The notes below the pieces were generated by a model that was not told where the DNA came from, ran no database searches, and worked only from the letters and a program-made list of their open reading frames with translations. Of a stretch of 64,000 nt of DNA, positions 34,794-43,084 are shown one piece after another. Position 1 is the first letter of the stretch; the number at the start of each line of letters is the position of its first letter. Both the position numbers and the translations under genes were made by a program. Source of the DNA: Piscinibacter sp. (GTDB lineage Bacteria; Pseudomonadota; Gammaproteobacteria; Burkholderiales; Burkholderiaceae_C); the NCBI GenBank assembly GCA_016706565.1, contig JADJJI010000011.1, positions 434,001 to 498,000 on the forward strand, given 5' to 3'.

Positions 34794-36731
34794 ATGAAAA
34801 CGGGGAGACGCCTGCCCGTGCGCCTGCGTCAGCGCCTGCGCCTGCGCCTGCTGGCCGCCGCGCTGCTGCTGCGCTCGGCCGGCGTGGGCGCGGCCGCGTT
34901 CGTGCCAGGCCCACCCGAGGCCGACCAGCCCACGGGCGCCACCGGCCGCGAGGAGCCGGTGCAGGCGCTGCCCGCCGGCGGCGGCATCCGCTGGGAGCTC
35001 GCGCCGCTGCGTTATGCCGGCACGGTGTCGCTCGACGGCCGCTGGCTGCGCCTGGAGGACGGCACCCGCACCACGCAGGGCCTGGTCTTCAACGACATCG
35101 AGTTCGCCAGCTACGTCTGGCAGCCCTGGTTCGTGCAGCTGCGCGCCGGGCTCGGCGCGCTGGCCACGCACGACGCTTCGCGCAGCCCCGGCGGCGAATC
35201 GGTCGGCACCGACAGCGGCGCGCTGACCGGGCGCTTCTCGGTGTCGGTGTTCCCGGTCAGCCGCTTTCCGTTCGAGCTGCGCGGCGAGGTCAGCGACAGC
35301 CGCGTGCGCGGAGACACGCTGGGCACCGACTATCGCTCGCACCGCCTGACGATGAGCCAGGCCTGGCGGCCCGAGACCGGCGGCGACAACTACAACCTCA
35401 ACCTCGAGTACAGCCGGCTGCAGGCCGGCGACGGCAGCGAGGACACCCTCACCAGCCTGCGCGGCACGGCGCTGCGCCAGTTCAACGAACACAGCTTCGA
35501 GCTGTCGGCGCAGCTCAGCCGCAACGACCGCAGCGACAGCGACGACGCGAGCCGCATCACGCTGGTCAGCGGCCGCCACACCTTCCACCCGGCCACGGCG
35601 CTGCACGTCGACACCCTGGCCAGTTGGAACGATGTGCGCCTGCGCAGCGGCACCGCTGCCGACCGTTTCGAGGGCCGATCCGACGTCAGGCAGATCTCCA
35701 GCTTCGCCACCTGGCGGCCGCGCGAGGGCGAGTGGCTGTACTCGGCCGAGTCGCCGCTGTACCTGACCGGCAGCGCGCGTGTCGTCGACGCCGGCGCCGA
35801 GACGGGCTTCGGCGAGCAGCGCGTGCGGGCGATGAACGCCTCGCTCGGCGCCAGCCAGGAGCTGACGCGCGAATGGCGGCTGTCGGGCTCGGTGTCGGGC
35901 AGCGTGGTCGAGCCCGACGCGGCCGCGCGCAGCCTGAGCGCCACCGCGAACGCCGGTGTCACCTGGTCGCCCGAGGGGCTGAGCTTCGCGCAGTGGCGCT
36001 ACACGCCGACGCTGGGCGCCAGCGTGGGGTCGAGCCGCAGCACCGAGGCCGGCGCGCGGCACACGCTGGGCGCGCAGGCCGCGCACGGCGTGTCGCGCAG
36101 CTTCGTGCTGGGCGAGACCGACAGCCTGTCGCTGAACTTCACGCAAAGCGCCGGTGCGCTGCGCGAGTCGCAGACGGCCGAGGTGGCGCGGGCGCTGGCG
36201 CATTCGGCGAGCCTGTTCTGGCAGGGCACCGGCGACGGCAGCAGCCAGAGCTACGTCGGCCTGTCGGCGAGCGACTCGCGCACCTGGGCGCAGGAGGCCG
36301 GGCACTTCCAGCTGATCAACGCCCAGGTCACGCGGCGAACCCAGCTGTCGCGCCATTCGAGCTGGACGGGCGCGCTGACCTGGCAGGCCACGCGTGCCGA
36401 CACCACCCAGCTCGACGCCTTCACCGGCACGCTGCGCGAAGCCAGCCCGGGCTGGCAGCGCTTCTACAGCGGCACGCTGGGCTACGAGAACCAGCGTGTC
36501 TTCGAGGTGCCGCGGCTGCGCTTCACCACGCTGCTGTCGGTGAACAGCCAGCAGCTCGAGAGCCGCCTGGCCGGCGACATCGACGCGCCGGTCGAACGCA
36601 TCAGCGAGTCGCTGGAGAGCCGCTTCGACTACAGCATCGGCCGGCTCGAGGCGCGCCTGAGCGCGCGGCTGGCACGCGTGGACGGCCGCAAGGTCGCCGC
36701 GCTGTTCGCGCGGGTGCAGCGCCGCTACTGA
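34794..36731 (+). CDS. outer-membrane beta-barrel protein
   Basis: A 645-residue exported protein with no recognisable catalytic domain. After an Arg-rich signal peptide the chain shows alternating polar and aromatic strands (FPFELRGEVSDSRVRG, YNLNLEYSRLQAG, HSFELSAQLSRNDRSD, YSGTLGYENQRVFEVPRLRFTTLLSVN) and ends in aromatic Y, as outer-membrane barrels do. It has no cysteine, so it lacks the CXXC of MtrB-type porins, and its size allows a barrel of 20 or more strands. The context with cytochromes and PpiC suggests the sheath of a porin-cytochrome conduit or a filament export pore (inference). Confidence 0.78.
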   Translation: MKTGRRLPVRLRQRLRLRLLAAALLLRSAGVGAAAFVPGPPEADQPTGATGREEPVQALPAGGGIRWELAPLRYAGTVSLDGRWLRLEDGTRTTQGLVFNDIEFASYVWQPWFVQLRAGLGALATHDASRSPGGESVGTDSGALTGRFSVSVFPVSRFPFELRGEVSDSRVRGDTLGTDYRSHRLTMSQAWRPETGGDNYNLNLEYSRLQAGDGSEDTLTSLRGTALRQFNEHSFELSAQLSRNDRSDSDDASRITLVSGRHTFHPATALHVDTLASWNDVRLRSGTAADRFEGRSDVRQISSFATWRPREGEWLYSAESPLYLTGSARVVDAGAETGFGEQRVRAMNASLGASQELTREWRLSGSVSGSVVEPDAAARSLSATANAGVTWSPEGLSFAQWRYTPTLGASVGSSRSTEAGARHTLGAQAAHGVSRSFVLGETDSLSLNFTQSAGALRESQTAEVARALAHSASLFWQGTGDGSSQSYVGLSASDSRTWAQEAGHFQLINAQVTRRTQLSRHSSWTGALTWQATRADTTQLDAFTGTLREASPGWQRFYSGTLGYENQRVFEVPRLRFTTLLSVNSQQLESRLAGDIDAPVERISESLESRFDYSIGRLEARLSARLARVDGRKVAALFARVQRRY

Positions 36732-36792
36732 CGGCGAGCCCGCCATCCATGCATCCCTTCATCCATCACCTGCCTCGACACCGGAGAGCCCC

Positions 36793-37263
36793 TTGAACAT
36801 CCTTCGAACCCTGCGAGTGCCCTGGCGCGGCGCGCTGCTGGCCCTGCTGGCCACCCTGGCGCTGTGGAGCCTGGCGCCGCGCGAGGCGCAGGCCGAGTAC
36901 GGCGACGTGGTCATCAACAACTTTTCCGACGCGGCAGGCATGCGGCCGGTGGTGTTCCCGCACTGGTTCCACCGCGTGCGCTTTCGCTGCAAGGTCTGCC
37001 ACGCCGACCTCGGCTTCCAGTTCAAGGCCGGCGGCAACCAGATCAACATGCTGAAGATCATCGACGGCCAGTACTGCGGCTCCTGCCACAACGGCGAGCT
37101 GGCCTGGTCGGCCGAGAACTGCAACCTGTGCCACTCGGGCAAGCCGGGCACGCCGACGCAGGTGCACGAGAGCACCCTGCAGAAGCTCGGCGTGCCGCCG
37201 GCGCCGGCCGCCGCTGCATCGGTGGCGACCTCGGCGCCGCCGCCTGCACCGGCGAAGAAGTAG
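36793..37263 (+). CDS. c7-like triheme cytochrome (type A, copy 1)
   Basis: A 156-residue exported protein with three heme motifs (CKVCH, CGSCH, CNLCH) in a compact c3/c7-type arrangement. The head EYGDVVINNFSD...RPVVFPHWFHRVRFRCKVCH supplies extra histidines for bis-His ligation. The C-terminal ~35 residues are Ala/Pro-rich. The start is TTG with GGAGAG upstream. It is a close paralogue of the protein at 40640 (same EYGDVVIN, FPHWFHR, CxxCHNG order). Likely periplasmic electron carrier. Confidence 0.87.
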   Translation: MNILRTLRVPWRGALLALLATLALWSLAPREAQAEYGDVVINNFSDAAGMRPVVFPHWFHRVRFRCKVCHADLGFQFKAGGNQINMLKIIDGQYCGSCHNGELAWSAENCNLCHSGKPGTPTQVHESTLQKLGVPPAPAAAASVATSAPPPAPAKK

Positions 37264-37273
37264 GAGCACCGCC

Positions 37274-38347
37274 ATGCGACGACTGCTTCTGGCATCACTC
37301 ACCGCCGCAGCCCTGATGGCGGCCGCAATGGACAGCTTCGCGCAGGATGCGTCCGGCGCCAAGGCGATCTACGAATCCGCCTGCGCCGGTTGCCACGGCA
37401 GCGGCGTGCTCGGCGCACCCAAGTTCGGCGACGCCGCGGGATGGGGGCCGCGCGCCAAGGCCGGCATCGATGCGCTGGTGAAGAGCGCCACTGCGGGCAC
37501 CGCCAAGGGCATGCCGCCCAAGGGCGGCCGTGCCGACCTGAACGCGGCACAACTGCGCTCGGTGATCGAGTACATGATGAGCGGCGGCAAGGCCGTGCCC
37601 AAGGCGACCGAGGTGGCCGCGGCCAAGCCGGCTGCCGCGCGGCCGGCCGCCTCGGCGGCAGCGGCCACCAAGCCGACGCCGGTGGCTGCGGCTCCTGCTC
37701 CGGCTGCGAAACCGGCCGAGACTGCACCTGTGGCTGCTCCTGCGGCTGCCCCCGCGCCGGCCACCGCAGCGGCGCCCAGCGCGGCCACCGTCGCCGCCGC
37801 GCGAGCCGCCGCGCCCAACCCGCCGGCCACCGCCGAAGTGAACGCCTTCAACCGGCTGCTCAAGCCGGTGGGCCGCTTCAACCGCCCGGCGGTGGAGTCG
37901 GGCATCCACGACCCGAGCAACGACATGACGCTGCAGCTGCAGCCGCCCTCGACGGCCTTCGTCGACATGCCCAAGAGCCTGGCCGGCAACCACGTCGACT
38001 GGGTCAAGTCGCTGGACGCCAAGGCCATCACCCCGCGCTGGGACCGCAACGATCCGGCTGCCGCTGCGGTGGTGATGGACCTGAACATCGTGCGCGAGGT
38101 GAAGGGCTCGATGCCCGACGTGGTCTACCCGCACAAGCAGCACACCGAGTGGCTCGACTGCTCCAACTGCCACCCGGCGATCTTCATCCCGCAAAAGGGC
38201 GCCAACCAGATCAGCATGGCCTCCATCCTGCTCGGCCAGAAGTGCGGTGTGTGCCACGGCAAGGTGGCCTTCCCGGTGTCGGAATGCCGGCTGTGCCATT
38301 CGAAGAAGAAGGCCGAGGCCGTGGTCGCCGGGGAGAAGAAGCCTTGA
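37274..38347 (+). CDS. fusion of c5-like monoheme and c7-like triheme cytochromes
   Basis: A 357-residue exported protein. After the signal peptide (ending SFAQ) residues ~25-105 are a c5-like domain (CAGCH, GMPPKGGRADL). A ~75-residue Ala/Pro/Lys linker follows, then a c7-like domain with three hemes (CSNCH, CGVCH, CRLCH). The triheme part parallels the protein at 40101, including HDPSN/HDPAN, GSMPDVVYPHKQHTEWLDCSNC and LCHS. Four hemes in total. The long flexible linker would let a small mobile cytochrome domain dock onto partners. Its stop overlaps the next ATG (TGATG). Confidence 0.88.
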   Translation: MRRLLLASLTAAALMAAAMDSFAQDASGAKAIYESACAGCHGSGVLGAPKFGDAAGWGPRAKAGIDALVKSATAGTAKGMPPKGGRADLNAAQLRSVIEYMMSGGKAVPKATEVAAAKPAAARPAASAAAATKPTPVAAAPAPAAKPAETAPVAAPAAAPAPATAAAPSAATVAAARAAAPNPPATAEVNAFNRLLKPVGRFNRPAVESGIHDPSNDMTLQLQPPSTAFVDMPKSLAGNHVDWVKSLDAKAITPRWDRNDPAAAAVVMDLNIVREVKGSMPDVVYPHKQHTEWLDCSNCHPAIFIPQKGANQISMASILLGQKCGVCHGKVAFPVSECRLCHSKKKAEAVVAGEKKP

Positions 38348-39225
38348 TGCGCGAACGGCACTTCGCCCGTGCCGCGCTGGCGGCCGCGCTGCTGCTCGGC
38401 GTGCCGGGCACGCGTGCCGCCGACGACGACGCTGCGCGTGCGCAGCTCGAGCAGAAGCTCAAGCTGGTCGCGCGGCTGGTGTCCGACTCGCCTTCGGCGC
38501 AGCGCATCGCCACCAGCGGCAATGCCGAGGCAGTGGCCCATCTCGACGAAGGCCGCGTCCACCACGCGCTGGCCACCGATCTGCTCGCCAAGGGCGACCT
38601 GGCCGGCGCGCGCAAGGCGGCCGACCACGCGCTGCATCACCTGAGCATGGCGCGGCGCAGCGCGCCCGACGCACCGGCGCGGCGCGAGGCTGCCCGGCAG
38701 CGCCACGACCAGCTGCTGGCCAGCGTCGAGCGGCTCGTCGAGGCGCTGCGCGCCCGCACCCGCAGCGACGAGGCGACCGACCTCACTTCGGCGATCGGCC
38801 TGCTCAGCGTGGCGCGCCAGCATGCCCAGGATGGCCGCTACGACGAAGCCAACCAGGCGCTCGCGCAGGCCGAGCGCCACGTGCTTGCCGGCATGACACG
38901 AACGCTCAATGCGACCACGCTCGACTACACGGTGCGCGCCGCCAGCCCGGTCGAGGAGTTCCAGAACGAGCTGGCCCGTCACAAGGGCCTGGCCGAGCTG
39001 GTGCCGCTGGCCGTGCGCGACTTGCGCCCGCGCCCCGACGCGATGGCACTGATCGAGCGCTATGGCGAGACCAGCACCCAGCTGTACGGCCAGTCGCTGC
39101 AGCAGTTCCAGGGCGGCGACATCGCGCAGGCCCTCACCCATCTCCGCAACGCCACGCTGTACGTGCAGCGGGCCCTGCTCGCGGCCGGACTGGTCGCGCC
39201 GCAGCCCACCGGTAACCCGCCATGA
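38347..39225 (+). CDS. heme-free exported helical protein (copy 1)
   Basis: A 292-residue protein with a signal peptide (ending GTRAAD) and an almost wholly helical, Ala/Arg-rich body with no CXXCH. The repeated pattern EAVAHLDEGRVHHALATDLLAKGDLAGARKAAD recalls TPR-like or four-helix scaffolds. It is paralogous to the next gene: both share LIxSSxxAxQIxxSG, an IHxxA region and a DLxxAxKLxD segment. It sits between c7-like cytochrome genes and overlaps both neighbours. I do not recognise a family; a periplasmic scaffold or assembly role is possible. Confidence 0.75.
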   Translation: MRERHFARAALAAALLLGVPGTRAADDDAARAQLEQKLKLVARLVSDSPSAQRIATSGNAEAVAHLDEGRVHHALATDLLAKGDLAGARKAADHALHHLSMARRSAPDAPARREAARQRHDQLLASVERLVEALRARTRSDEATDLTSAIGLLSVARQHAQDGRYDEANQALAQAERHVLAGMTRTLNATTLDYTVRAASPVEEFQNELARHKGLAELVPLAVRDLRPRPDAMALIERYGETSTQLYGQSLQQFQGGDIAQALTHLRNATLYVQRALLAAGLVAPQPTGNPP

Positions 39226-40094
39226 AGAGACGACCCAACCTGATGTCCCGGCTGTTCGCGGCGATCGTGCTCGGCAGCTTCGCGGTGTTCGCCGCGGCGC
39301 AGGACCGCGAGCAGGTCGAGCGCCGCGTGCAGTCGGTCGGCACGCTGATCGAAAGTTCGTCGGCCGCGAAGCAGATCGAGTCCAGCGGCGTGGCCGCCGC
39401 GCGCGAGCGGCGCGACAACGCACGGCTGATCCACCGCGAGGCCGCTGCCGCGCTGCGCGCCGACGACCTGGGCAGCGCCGCCAAGCTGCTCGACCAGGCC
39501 GCGCGCGAGATGATGGACGGGGCACGCCTGGCCAAGCCCGAGCAGGTGGCCGGCGAGAAGCACAAGCGCGACTTCGAGACGCGGCTGGAGAGCGCGCGCG
39601 CGCTGCTCGCCGCGCAGCAGCGCATCACCCGTGAGAAGTCGGCTGGCCGCGAGGCGCAGGACGCCACGCGCAGCATCGAGCGGCAGATCGGCGAGGCGCA
39701 GGCCATCGCGGCGCAGGGCCGCTATGAAGAGGCCAGGCCGGTGCTCGACCGTGCCTACCTCACCGCGCGCGTGTCCATCGAGGCGATGCGCCGCGGCGAC
39801 ACGCTGGTGCGCTCGCTGAACTTCGCCAGCAAGCGCGAGGAGTACGACTACGAGATCGACCGCAACGACACGCACGCCATGCTGATCAAGGTGCTGCTGG
39901 CCGACCGCAAGGACGCCGCCGGGGCGATGCCCGCCGTGATGCAGCCCTTCACCGAGAAGGCCGCCGCGCTGCGCGCCGAAGCCGAGGCGCAGGCCAGGCG
40001 CGGCGACCATGCGGCCGGCATCAAGCTGCTGGAGGACTCGACGCGCGAACTGGTGCGCGCGATCCGCTCCGGCGGCATCTACATCCCGGGATGA
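39222..40094 (+). CDS. heme-free exported helical protein (copy 2)
   Basis: A 290-residue exported protein (signal peptide ending FAAAQ), helical and rich in Arg/Ala/Glu, paralogous to the preceding gene and coupled to it by an ATGA overlap. It has no cysteine in the mature part and no heme motif. The C-terminus ends RSGGIYIPG. The two copies stand at the centre of a mirror-like gene block (c7A, c7B, helical, helical, c7B, c7A). Function unknown. Confidence 0.75.
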   Translation: MKRRPNLMSRLFAAIVLGSFAVFAAAQDREQVERRVQSVGTLIESSSAAKQIESSGVAAARERRDNARLIHREAAAALRADDLGSAAKLLDQAAREMMDGARLAKPEQVAGEKHKRDFETRLESARALLAAQQRITREKSAGREAQDATRSIERQIGEAQAIAAQGRYEEARPVLDRAYLTARVSIEAMRRGDTLVRSLNFASKREEYDYEIDRNDTHAMLIKVLLADRKDAAGAMPAVMQPFTEKAAALRAEAEAQARRGDHAAGIKLLEDSTRELVRAIRSGGIYIPG

Positions 40095-40100
40095 CGGGGC

Positions 40101-40643
40101 GTGGCCGGTGTCTGGCGCAAGCTCGTCGTCTGGGGGATCGGCATCGTGAGTGCCGCCGCCCTGGCCGCGGCGCCGGCGCTGTGGGTCGCGCTCGAGAAGG
40201 ACGGCCTGCACGACCCGGCCAACCCCGCCATCAAGCTGCTGCAGCAGCCCGCCGAGGCGCTGGCGCCGTTGCCGCGCGACACCGCCGGCAACCAGGTGCG
40301 CTGGGTGCAGGCGCTGGACAGCGGCGCCATCGCGCCGCGCACCAACCTGCTGCCCGAGACCAAGGTGCGCGTGCTCGACCAGGACATCATCGTCTCCAAG
40401 TTCGGCTCGATGCCGGCGGTGAAGTTCCCGCACCGCCAGCACACGCTGTGGCTGGACTGCAGCAACTGCCACAACGCGCTGTTCAAGGACAAGATCGGCG
40501 CCAACAAGTTCAGCATGGTGGCCATCCTCAACGGCGAGCAGTGCGGCCTGTGCCATGGCGCCGTGGCCTTCCCGCTGACCGAGTGCAACCGCTGCCACAG
40601 CGTGCCCAACGAGTCGCTGCGCAAGCCGGCGGCCGCCCCATGA
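40101..40643 (+). CDS. c7-like triheme cytochrome (type B, membrane-anchored)
   Basis: A 180-residue protein with an N-terminal hydrophobic segment (KLVVWGIGIVSAAALAAAPALWVAL), either signal peptide or anchor, and three hemes (CSNCH, CGLCH, CNRCH). It is the counterpart of the triheme domain in the protein at 37274 but lacks the c5-like domain. The start is GTG 40101, shortly after the preceding stop. The stop overlaps the next ATG (ATGA). Confidence 0.85.
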   Translation: MAGVWRKLVVWGIGIVSAAALAAAPALWVALEKDGLHDPANPAIKLLQQPAEALAPLPRDTAGNQVRWVQALDSGAIAPRTNLLPETKVRVLDQDIIVSKFGSMPAVKFPHRQHTLWLDCSNCHNALFKDKIGANKFSMVAILNGEQCGLCHGAVAFPLTECNRCHSVPNESLRKPAAAP

Positions 40644-41032
40644 GCACGCGACGATGGATTCGCCCGCTGCAGTTCGCCCTGCTGGCGCTGGCCTGCGCGC
40701 TGCCGACGGCCACGACCTTCGCCGAGTACGGCGACGTGGTGATCAACAAGCGCTCCGACAAGGAGGGCGTGCGGCCGGTGATCTTCCCGCACTGGTTTCA
40801 CCGCATCCGCTTCCGCTGCAAGGTCTGCCACTCGGAGCTCGGCTTCAAGATGCGCGCCGGTGCCAACGACGTGCTGATGAGCGACATCATCGACGGCAAG
40901 TTCTGCGGCATGTGCCACAACGGCCAGATCGCCTGGGGCCCGGAGCGCTGCGACCTGTGCCATTCGGGCCTGCCGCGGCTGTTGCCGGGCATCGCTGGCG
41001 GCGCGCAGACCTCCGGGCCGGGGCGATGGTGA
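40640..41032 (+). CDS. c7-like triheme cytochrome (type A, copy 2)
   Basis: A 130-residue exported protein (signal peptide ending TTFA) with hemes at CKVCH, CGMCH and CDLCH. It closely matches the protein at 36793 over EYGDVVIN, RPVIFPHWFHRIRFRCKVCH and IIDGKFCGMCHNG, but lacks its Ala/Pro tail. It probably acts as a small periplasmic electron carrier. Translationally coupled to the type B gene upstream. Confidence 0.87.
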   Translation: MSTRRWIRPLQFALLALACALPTATTFAEYGDVVINKRSDKEGVRPVIFPHWFHRIRFRCKVCHSELGFKMRAGANDVLMSDIIDGKFCGMCHNGQIAWGPERCDLCHSGLPRLLPGIAGGAQTSGPGRW

Positions 41033-41036
41033 AGCC

Positions 41037-42011
41037 ATGAGACTCGCACGACCCCTGCTGCGCGCCTGCAGTGTCGGTTTCGCGCTGGTGGTGCTGGCCG
41101 CCCTCGCGGCCTGCGTTGCCACGGCGCCGACGCCGCGCACGCCCGTCGAGCCGCCCTCGGGGCCGGTGGCGCTGAGTCCCTACCGCACGCTGCCCGGCGG
41201 CTTCCTGTCGCCGCCGGGTTCAGCCCTGGGCATGCCGGCGCGGCCGGGCACCGGCGCCTTCGTCAAGCTGATGGCGCCCACCGCGCTGGCGCTGCGCGGC
41301 AACGACCTGCTCATCGTCGACAGCGCGGCCGGCCGCGTCTGGCGCGCCGACCTCGGCCTGAACACACTGACGCCGATCGCCGGCGCGCCGGCCACGCCGG
41401 CCACTGCGGTGGCGATCGGGCCCGACCTGTCGGCCTGGGTGCTCGACGGCGTCTCGCGGCAGGTGCTGCGCTTTTCGCGCGACGGGCGCCTGATGCAGAC
41501 CTGGCGCGGCGGCAGCGTGTCGCCTTCGCCGGTGGCGATGGTGCTGGCCGACGGCGGCACGACGCTGCTGGTGGCCGACGACAGCCTGCGCCAGTGGCTC
41601 GAGGTGCGCCCCGCCGGCGCCTTCGCCACACCGATGCCGCAGGACGACGCGGTGCGCGGCGTCGATGGCCTGGCGGTCGGCGGCGACAGCGTGTTCGTGC
41701 TCGATCGCCTGGCCGGCGTGGTGCACGTGCAGCGCCGCGGCGGGCAACTCGTCGGCCAGCTCGGCCAGGGCGAACTGAAGCAGCCGGTGGCCATCGCCGC
41801 CGATCGTTTCTCGCGCGTCTTCGTGCTCGACGCGCAGGACCGCGCCCTCAAGCTGCTCGCCGCGGGCCGGCCGGCGCAGGTGTTCGATGCGGCGGCGCTG
41901 CGTGTGCAGCAGATCGGCGGGTTCGCGATCGACGAACGCCTGCTCGCGGTGAGCGACCGGCTGACCGGGCAGGTCGTCATCCATGTGCTCGGCGACGAGG
42001 GGCGGCGGTGA
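41037..42011 (+). CDS. beta-propeller lipoprotein, divergent NHL type
   Basis: A 324-residue lipoprotein (lipobox LAAC near residue 26). Propeller-like repeats are present but weaker than in the other NHL proteins (APTALALRGNDLLIVDSAAGRVW, QPVAIAADRFSRVFVLDAQDR). The N-terminal ~45 mature residues are Pro-rich. It overlaps the next NHL lipoprotein gene by one base (TGATG). Likely anchored to a membrane near the cytochromes; no enzymatic motif. Confidence 0.78.
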   Translation: MRLARPLLRACSVGFALVVLAALAACVATAPTPRTPVEPPSGPVALSPYRTLPGGFLSPPGSALGMPARPGTGAFVKLMAPTALALRGNDLLIVDSAAGRVWRADLGLNTLTPIAGAPATPATAVAIGPDLSAWVLDGVSRQVLRFSRDGRLMQTWRGGSVSPSPVAMVLADGGTTLLVADDSLRQWLEVRPAGAFATPMPQDDAVRGVDGLAVGGDSVFVLDRLAGVVHVQRRGGQLVGQLGQGELKQPVAIAADRFSRVFVLDAQDRALKLLAAGRPAQVFDAAALRVQQIGGFAIDERLLAVSDRLTGQVVIHVLGDEGRR

Positions 42012-43084
42012 TGCGGCGCCTGCTCCTGGGGGCGATGTTCGCCGCGCTGGCCGCGCTGGCCGCCTGCGCGGGCCCGCAGGCGGTGCGCGGCAGCATGCAC
42101 TACGGCATGGCCGATGCGCCCGAGGGCCAGCGGCTGCTGTGGCCGCAGGCGCCCGAGGTGCCGCGCTTCCTCTACGCCGGCACGCTGACCGGCGAGCAGA
42201 ACTTCCGCCGCGCCGAGGCCGACAGTGGCCTGAAGGCCTTCGGCCGCTGGCTGGTCGGGCTCGACGGCCGCGGCGAGGCACCGGTGGTGCTGCAACGGCC
42301 GGCGGCACTGATCGGCGACGAGCAGGGCCGCCTGTTCGTCAGCGACACCAGCCGGCAGGCAGTGTTCGTGTTCGACGAGAAGGCCGGCGAGCTGCAGGTG
42401 TGGGAGCGCGCCGAGGGCCTGGCGAACTTCGTCGCGCCTTCCGGACTGGCGCTGGCGCCGCAGGGCGGGCTGTTCGTCGCCGATGCTGATCTGGCCATCG
42501 TCGTGCAGCTCGACGCGCAGGGCCAGCCTCGCCGCAGCATCGGCCGCGGCCTGCTGCAGCGGCCCACCGGGCTGGCGCGCGACGCCGCGACCGGCCTGCT
42601 GTTCGTGGCCGACACCTACGCGCACGACATCAAGGTGTTCGACGCCAACGGCGCGCTGGTGCGCGTGATCGGGCAGCGCGGCGGCGGCGACGGCGAGTTC
42701 AACTTCCCCACCCACCTGGCCTGGGCGAACGGCGAGCTCTACGTGACCGACACGCTGAACAGCCGCGTGCAGGTGTTCAGCGCCGAGGGCGAGGTGCTGG
42801 TGCGCAAGTTCGGCCAGCGCGGCCTCTACCTGGGCAACCTGGTGCGGCCCAAGGGCGTGTCGGTCGACAGCGAGGGCAACGTCTACGTGGTCGAGTCCTA
42901 CTACGACAGCCTGCTGGTGTTCTCGGCGCGCGGCGAGTTCCTGCTGCCCATCGGAGGCACCGGCACCTCCACCGGGCGCTTCTACCTGCCCTCTGGCGTG
43001 TGGGTCGATGCGCGCAACCGCGTCCACATCGCCGACATGTTCAACGGCCGCGTCGTGCTGTTCCAGTTCCTGGGGGGCAGTTGA
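42011..43084 (+). CDS. NHL-repeat beta-propeller lipoprotein (copy 3)
   Basis: A 357-residue lipoprotein (lipobox LAAC near residue 19) with clear NHL blades (RPAALIGDEQGRLFVSD, APSGLALAPQGGLFVAD, RPKGVSVDSEGNVYVVES, LPSGVWVDARNRVHIAD). The N-terminal PEVPRFLYAGTLTGE matches the PxxPRF head of the proteins at 26884 and 31445. It is followed by the 11-heme cytochrome with a one-base overlap, the third case of an NHL lipoprotein gene ahead of a TRHNL-type cytochrome gene. Confidence 0.87.
   Translation: MRRLLLGAMFAALAALAACAGPQAVRGSMHYGMADAPEGQRLLWPQAPEVPRFLYAGTLTGEQNFRRAEADSGLKAFGRWLVGLDGRGEAPVVLQRPAALIGDEQGRLFVSDTSRQAVFVFDEKAGELQVWERAEGLANFVAPSGLALAPQGGLFVADADLAIVVQLDAQGQPRRSIGRGLLQRPTGLARDAATGLLFVADTYAHDIKVFDANGALVRVIGQRGGGDGEFNFPTHLAWANGELYVTDTLNSRVQVFSAEGEVLVRKFGQRGLYLGNLVRPKGVSVDSEGNVYVVESYYDSLLVFSARGEFLLPIGGTGTSTGRFYLPSGVWVDARNRVHIADMFNGRVVLFQFLGGS

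Noticed and set aside
34614-36746. 710-residue open frame antisense to the beta-barrel gene
   Set aside because: Shadow of GC-rich codons; the + strand frame has a signal peptide, strand pattern and operon context.
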